Origin: Lactarius indigo
Lineage: Eukaryota; Basidiomycota; Agaricomycetes; Russulales; Russulaceae
NCBI GenBank assembly: GCA_025766275.1
Contig: JAFKAC010000116.1
Location: 1 to 64,000, forward strand
DNA: 64,000 bases
Direction of reading: 5' to 3'
Shown here one piece after another: positions 59,759 through 64,000 of the stretch. The notes beneath the pieces are model-generated. The model searched no databases. It was given only the letters and a program-made list of their open reading frames with translations, and had not been told where the DNA came from. Made by a program: the position numbers and the translations under genes. The number at the start of each line of letters is the position of its first letter. The first letter of the stretch is position 1.

Positions 59759-61947
59759 CAGCTGTCCCTAATAATACCCCATCTGGTGACTTGACCATCC
59801 CAGGCCCCACTCCTAAACCAGCCCTCATCCTCACTGGGGCCTTCCTCTTGCTGGGTGACCAGGCAGAGGTTATGCTTCCTCCCTTGCCTTCCCCTGACCT
59901 GCTGGTCTTGGTCATTTGACAGGCATCCTCACCTACCCCCACCCCTGACACCTTTCTCAAACATGAAGTCTGTGCTGCTCATTGCCTTTGGATGGATGAA
60001 TGTGGCCAGGCACCACCTAAGTCTATTGAGCATCTCCAACAGGACTATAGTGCACACACCATTGGCAACCCTGTTGTGTGGGACTTGGTGTGCTGGATGC
60101 ACCATGTCCCCAGGGTCACTGTAACTGAATTCCTCATCCAGCACCCTGTGTCTGATGGTCTCCTAGCTGCCGTGGAACATGCCTTTGCAACATGTCTCAC
60201 ACAACTCTGGGAGAACCTTGAACTTCACTCTATTCATGCTGCCTCAGCATGTGATGCTATTTCTGTGTGGTGGGCCAATGGTGGTCATCCTTTTGCTCTG
60301 GCCCTGGCTGAGGTGATTCAGGCTGCCCCTAAGGACCCTGCTTCCTCTTCCGGTTCCACTGATGTGCATGGGCAATGTGAGGTGCCCATTTCTGTCAGCA
60401 GTGACAGTGTCAAGTTGATCATGCCCTGAGAGGTGGCTGCTGCAGGATGGGCCCTGTGCCATGTGTCTCACCACACAGGCTCTGTGGTTCCCCCCCTGAG
60501 CTGCCACCCCTCTATCTCCTTTTGCGAAGTGAGTGATGTGCCTGATCCACCAGCTGGTGATGGCAATAGCACCTCCTCCTCTACCCTGATGCTGATGCCT
60601 GCTGCACAGGTCTCCTTCTTGGAGGGACCCAACGCACCCCCAGCAGTGGCTGCCTCGTCTGTGCCTGTTGCCAACATGGGCCACACGGATGGTGCTGGAC
60701 ACATGTCAAGTGCCTACATCACCCTGACTGGGTCCACACCCACCCCTCCTCCAAATGCGTACTGGGAACCAGAAGGCCAGCAAGATGTGCACGCCATCCT
60801 GGATGTGCTGCACCAGATTGCCACAGTCTGAGCCTCCCAGATCCCTGAGGAGCCTGCACCCAATATGCTCATGGCATGGGCCAAGAAGCACCAGTGGGAG
60901 CTCAATGCCCAGCAGTTCAGCTATGCTTACTATGTGTGGCAGGAGCCTTTGCTGCCCCTTCCCTGTGGACTGCTGGCTGAGTGGGGCAAGAACCTCACCC
61001 ACTGTGTTTGACCTGGTCAGCATGGTGCTTACCCTTAGGACTGGCCCCCCCTCCCAACAGGACAAATGGGCCTTGTCTTCAAACACTTGGTTCTGTGGAG
61101 CAACAATTCTGCTCTCCTCCATCACCACCAGCATTCTGGACAGTTCAAACTTTTTCAAGCAAGGTTCATTTCCCATTGATCCATGCAACAACACCTTCCA
61201 CCTGGAGGAGTCCCTCCCTGTTCCAGAAACACAGCTCAACTATCTAAAGGAGCATGTGGCTCAGTTGTCCAGTGAGCTGATGGCCACTGGCAACCAGGTG
61301 ATGATGGATGAGGAATCCAAATGGACCCACATCAGGGAGATGGAGGTGGTTGATTATAAAAATCAGATTTGGCAGGAGTTGGAGCCTGAATTCAAGGAGT
61401 GGCAGGATGAGTTGCTTTCTGGTCTTATGGGCCAGGAGGTGGATGCCACCCTATGCATGCTACTGGTGTGGCTGGAGGCCGAGGGACCCTGTCTAAAGGA
61501 TGAGGCCCTGCAGGCCTGCCAGGCTGTGGCCCTGTCTGATGATTTTAAGGTGCAATGAACCAAGGAGTTTGATGAGACTGCAGCAGCTGAGGTGAAAGCT
61601 GCCTTCTTGGAGGAGCTATGTGACGATTATTGATGCGCCACCTTGAAGGAAGTGGAAACTGAATGGCACCAGTGGAAGGATGATAAGCTCGCTAAGGCTA
61701 AGACTGAGGCACTGCACTCCCTTTCCCTGGACTACATGTTGGTGCACTGTGGGGACAATGCTGCAGTGCTCATTGCTGAAAAGCATGAGATTGCCAAGGG
61801 ATATGTCTCTGAAAACTACCAACAGTGGGTCAGCCAAGCTCTGGAGGAGTGCTGGCCATCTGTTGAGGCTGAGGCTCAGAAGTGGACGAGGGACCAATAC
61901 CTCAACCTTGAACTCACCTGGATTTGGCCAGAGGTTGGTGCTGAAGC
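59759..61947 (+). pseudogene. Main part of a split host gene of unknown function
   Basis: Continues in frame from the fragment at 49652-49873: VPNNTPSGDLTIPGPTPKPA onward, then FLIQHPVSDGLLAAVEHAFA, WAKKHQWELNAQQFSYAYYV and a helical, Glu/Lys/Trp-rich C-terminal part (LKEHVAQLSSELMATGNQVM, QWVSQALEECWPSVEAEAQK). The stops at 59917, 60427, 60829, 61556 and 61631 are all TGA; one frameshift lies near 61010-61060. The style resembles long coiled-coil proteins of unknown role seen in mushrooms. A Mutator-like element interrupts it at 61948 (GAEA, resuming with KA at about 63536). Confidence 0.6.
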
Positions 61948-63529
61948 AGTGGCCGTTTTTCCACAGGGAATCACGCCCCCAAATAGGAAGGTGCAAAGTA
62001 AGTCACATTTTTTTCTGTCATCACAAAATGGGCTTCCCCTGAACAATATTCGAGCTCAGTTAAAAAAGTAACTTCCTTATTTATAAACATGAATCTCATA
62101 TGTTTTTCTTGAGATATTCCATAGCTTAACACAAAGATAAGTATATTATTATTATCTAATTAGTCTACATCTCTTTTTTTTCTAAGTTGTACAATGGCAC
62201 ACGAAAACAAGCAGGCACAGTAAATGTGCCCGCTTGGAGTCCACAGGCCCTTCTGCTGCGCGACACATGGGGAAGCAGGGACAGTTAGTCCTCGTGTGCC
62301 CCTCTCCACGCAAACGGGGCGGCACGGGAAGGGGACGCGACCAGTGGAGGGGTGGTGCCTTTCCCTCTTTCCCTTTCCACGCCACCCCACAGGATCGAAT
62401 CAGCTTGCCCTCACGTGCCCCCTTTCTGCACGAACAGGGCGGCGTGACAACAGGAGAGGGGGCGGTGTACCCTCGTGTGCCCCTTCTGCGTGAACGAGGC
62501 AGTGCGGCCATGGGGAAGGAGGCGGGCGATGGGGAGAGGGAGGTGGTGGCGTGCCCTTGTGCACCCCGCTTCCACGCAAACGGGGCGGCGCAGTCATGGG
62601 GGGAGGTGATGGGGAAAGGGGGGCGACGGCCCCTCTTGCGCGAATGGGTTGGCATGGCCACAGGGAAAGAGGAGGCAGGGTGCAACAGGGAGAAGGGGGG
62701 CATGTGCCTTCATGCGCCCCCCTTCCATGTGAATGGGTGGCGCAGCCAGGGGGAAAGTGGGGGTAGGGGCGAGGGGGCCGGCGTGCCATGTTCGCCCCCT
62801 TCCCTCGCAAGTGGGGCAACGTGCCCTCATGTGCCCCCTTTCCATGCGAACCTGGGGGCATGGACAGGGGGGAAGGGATGGGGAGGTGGCAACGGGAAGA
62901 GGTGGCGGTGACGTACCTTTGCGTGCGCCCCTTTCCACGCAAATAGGGCGGCGTGGATAGGGGGAAAGGGGAGAAGGGGGCGCGGGCCTTTGTACGCCCT
63001 CTTTCCGTGCAGACAAGGGGGCATGGACATGAAGGGAGGGGTAGAGGAGGGGGTAGCATACCCTTGTGCCCCCCTGTGCCCCTTTTCTCTGCACAAAGGG
63101 GCAGTGGTCGACGCAGGTGAGGGGGGAAGGGGAAGCGGGCGACTCACCTTCGTGCGCCCTCTTTCTGCATGCACAATGCAGGGGAAGGGGAGGGGCGGGC
63201 AACACAGAGAGGAGAGGAGAGGAGGGAGGAGGGAGAGACTCCGAGCGGGTGCATTTACCATGCCCACTTGTTTTCATGCGCCATTGTACAACTTAGAAAA
63301 AAAAGAGATGTAGACTAATTAGATAATAATAATATACTTACCTTTGTGTTAAGCTATGGAATATCTCAAAAAAAACATATGAGATTCATGTTTACAAATA
63401 AGGAAGTTACTTTTTTAACTGAGCTCGAATATTGTTCGGGGAAGCCCATTTTGTGATGACAGAAAAAAATGTGACTTACTTGGCACCTTCCTATTTGGGG
63501 GCGTGATTCCCTGCGGAAAAACGGCCACT
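61948..63529. mobile_element. Non-autonomous Mutator-like TIR element
   Basis: 1582 bp. Terminal inverted repeats of about 294 bp (61948-62241 and 63237-63529, about 95% alike by eye) start AGTGGCCGTTTTTCC. They are flanked by the 9-bp direct duplication TGCTGAAGC (61939-61947 and 63530-63538). Long TIRs with a 9-bp duplication are typical of Mutator-like elements. No transposase is present. Confidence 0.88.
62242..63236. repeat. GC-rich minisatellite filling the TIR element
   Basis: About ten degenerate units of 80-110 bp repeat GTGCGCCCC-TTTCC-(A/T)GCG(A/C)A-ACGGGGCGGCG followed by a G-rich spacer (GGGGGAAGGGGAGG type). Reading frames stay open by composition on both strands. Not coding. 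Confidence 0.85.
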
Positions 63530-63544
63530 TGCTGAAGCTAAGGC

Positions 63545-63942
63545 TGTCACACCTCTGTGACATCACGGTCATGCTCAAGGATTTGGATTCCATCTGCTCT
63601 TTCTCTTTGTATAACAGAAGTCCTGCCAGCTCACAGGTTTGATGACTCATAGTATGCCAACTCACTGTATGCCAGCTCATGGTTTGCCAGCTCATGTATG
63701 TTAGAAAATAGCTTAGAAAAACCCAGTCTTGTAGGAGTATAAGTAGAGGCTTGTAACAACGTAGATACTTGTCTACTCTTCATTTGAATCCAGCTACTTG
63801 TTTCACTTCCTTTGCTTGCCCTGCAAGTTCCCAACCCTCTTCTCACTAAGCCCAAATCCTTGCCAGCAGAGCTCCTGAACTTCTCCCGACAGAAGTTCTC
63901 ATTTGAAGCCAAGAAGATTGACAGCCCAACTGAGCTGTAACA
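63545..63942 (+). mobile_element. 5' LTR, family C
   Basis: 398 bp, TGTCACACCTC to GAGCTGTAACA, same family as the solo LTR 21671-22073. GTATAAGTAGAG lies upstream of TTGTCTACTCTTCA. The following bases form a primer site, so this is a 5' LTR rather than a solo one. Confidence 0.8.
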
Positions 63943-63943
63943 T

Positions 63944-63953
63944 AAGAGTAGAC
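63944..63953 (+). promoter_or_regulatory. Self-complementary primer site, family C
   Basis: AAGAGTAGAC, one base after the LTR, is the exact complement of GTCTACTCTT located about 40 bases after the TATA region of the same LTR. This repeats the arrangement of gypsy-2 in another family. Confidence 0.55.
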
Positions 63954-63962
63954 CTACTCTTG

Positions 63963-64000
63963 TGTAACACCACTACCGGGGTGTTAGGTACGACCTGTAC
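63963..64000 (-). mobile_element. Start of a family D LTR, cut by the window end
   Basis: TGTAACACCACTACCGGGG and TACGACCTGTAC match the beginning of the LTR at 44842. It lies only 20 bases inside the family C element, so it is a nested insertion. Confidence 0.75.

Noticed and set aside
62182..63313. Long overlapping ORFs on both strands rich in Pro, Arg, Gly
   Set aside because: Composition effect of the GC-rich minisatellite inside the TIR element; no conserved frame.

Overview
The window looks like a transposon-rich, probably methylated block of a basidiomycete nuclear genome, most likely Agaricomycetes. The signs are genes with several 47-63 nt introns, chromodomain Ty3/gypsy elements with an extra gene after pol, Ty1/copia elements, a Plavaka-type DNA transposase and proteins known to me only from mushroom-forming fungi. 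There is no sign of bacterial organisation. All family assignments come from reading the sequence; no database search was run.

Layout. 1-5370 is the 3' part of a chromovirus (called gypsy-1 here) whose 3' LTR cuts into a SNF2-type helicase gene, now a pseudogene (5371-9553). 9950-16900 holds minisatellites, a small two-exon gene of unknown function on the minus strand (11884-12520), a degenerate satellite and a 43-bp palindromic array. 16923-17644 is a 347-bp inverted repeat with a 28-nt loop. 18890-20537 (minus) resembles the DUF6698 family. 20880-26868 is a decayed Plavaka transposase split by three dated insertions: two solo LTRs and a ~1-kb tRNA-headed SINE. 27811-32615 (minus) is the best preserved host gene, with seven phase-consistent exons and 1326 codons; one of its introns contains a second 43-bp palindromic array.

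33495-36031 carries three LTRs of the gypsy-1 and gypsy-2 families. 36723-45716 is a pair of Ty1/copia elements sharing a middle LTR; the second is cut by a solo LTR with a clear target duplication. 46227-49651 (minus) and 51866-59758 (plus) are two gypsy-2 chromoviruses lying head to head around a 2.2-kb spacer. Flanks and target duplications show that the spacer has been inverted, pulling one host gene apart: its 5' end lies at 49652-49873 and its remainder at 59759-61947. That gene was then hit by a Mutator-like TIR element (61948-63529) and by further LTRs up to the window end.

How it works together. Almost nothing here seems functional except the 27811-32615 gene and perhaps 11884-12520. 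The rest is a layered record of insertions. Most nonsense mutations are TGA in places where a paralog or family consensus has CGA, which fits decay of methylated CpG. The features most worth following are the extra ORF after pol with tandem zinc knuckles, the self-priming 11-nt primer sites, the long SINE, the shared palindromic 43-bp arrays and the inverted split gene.
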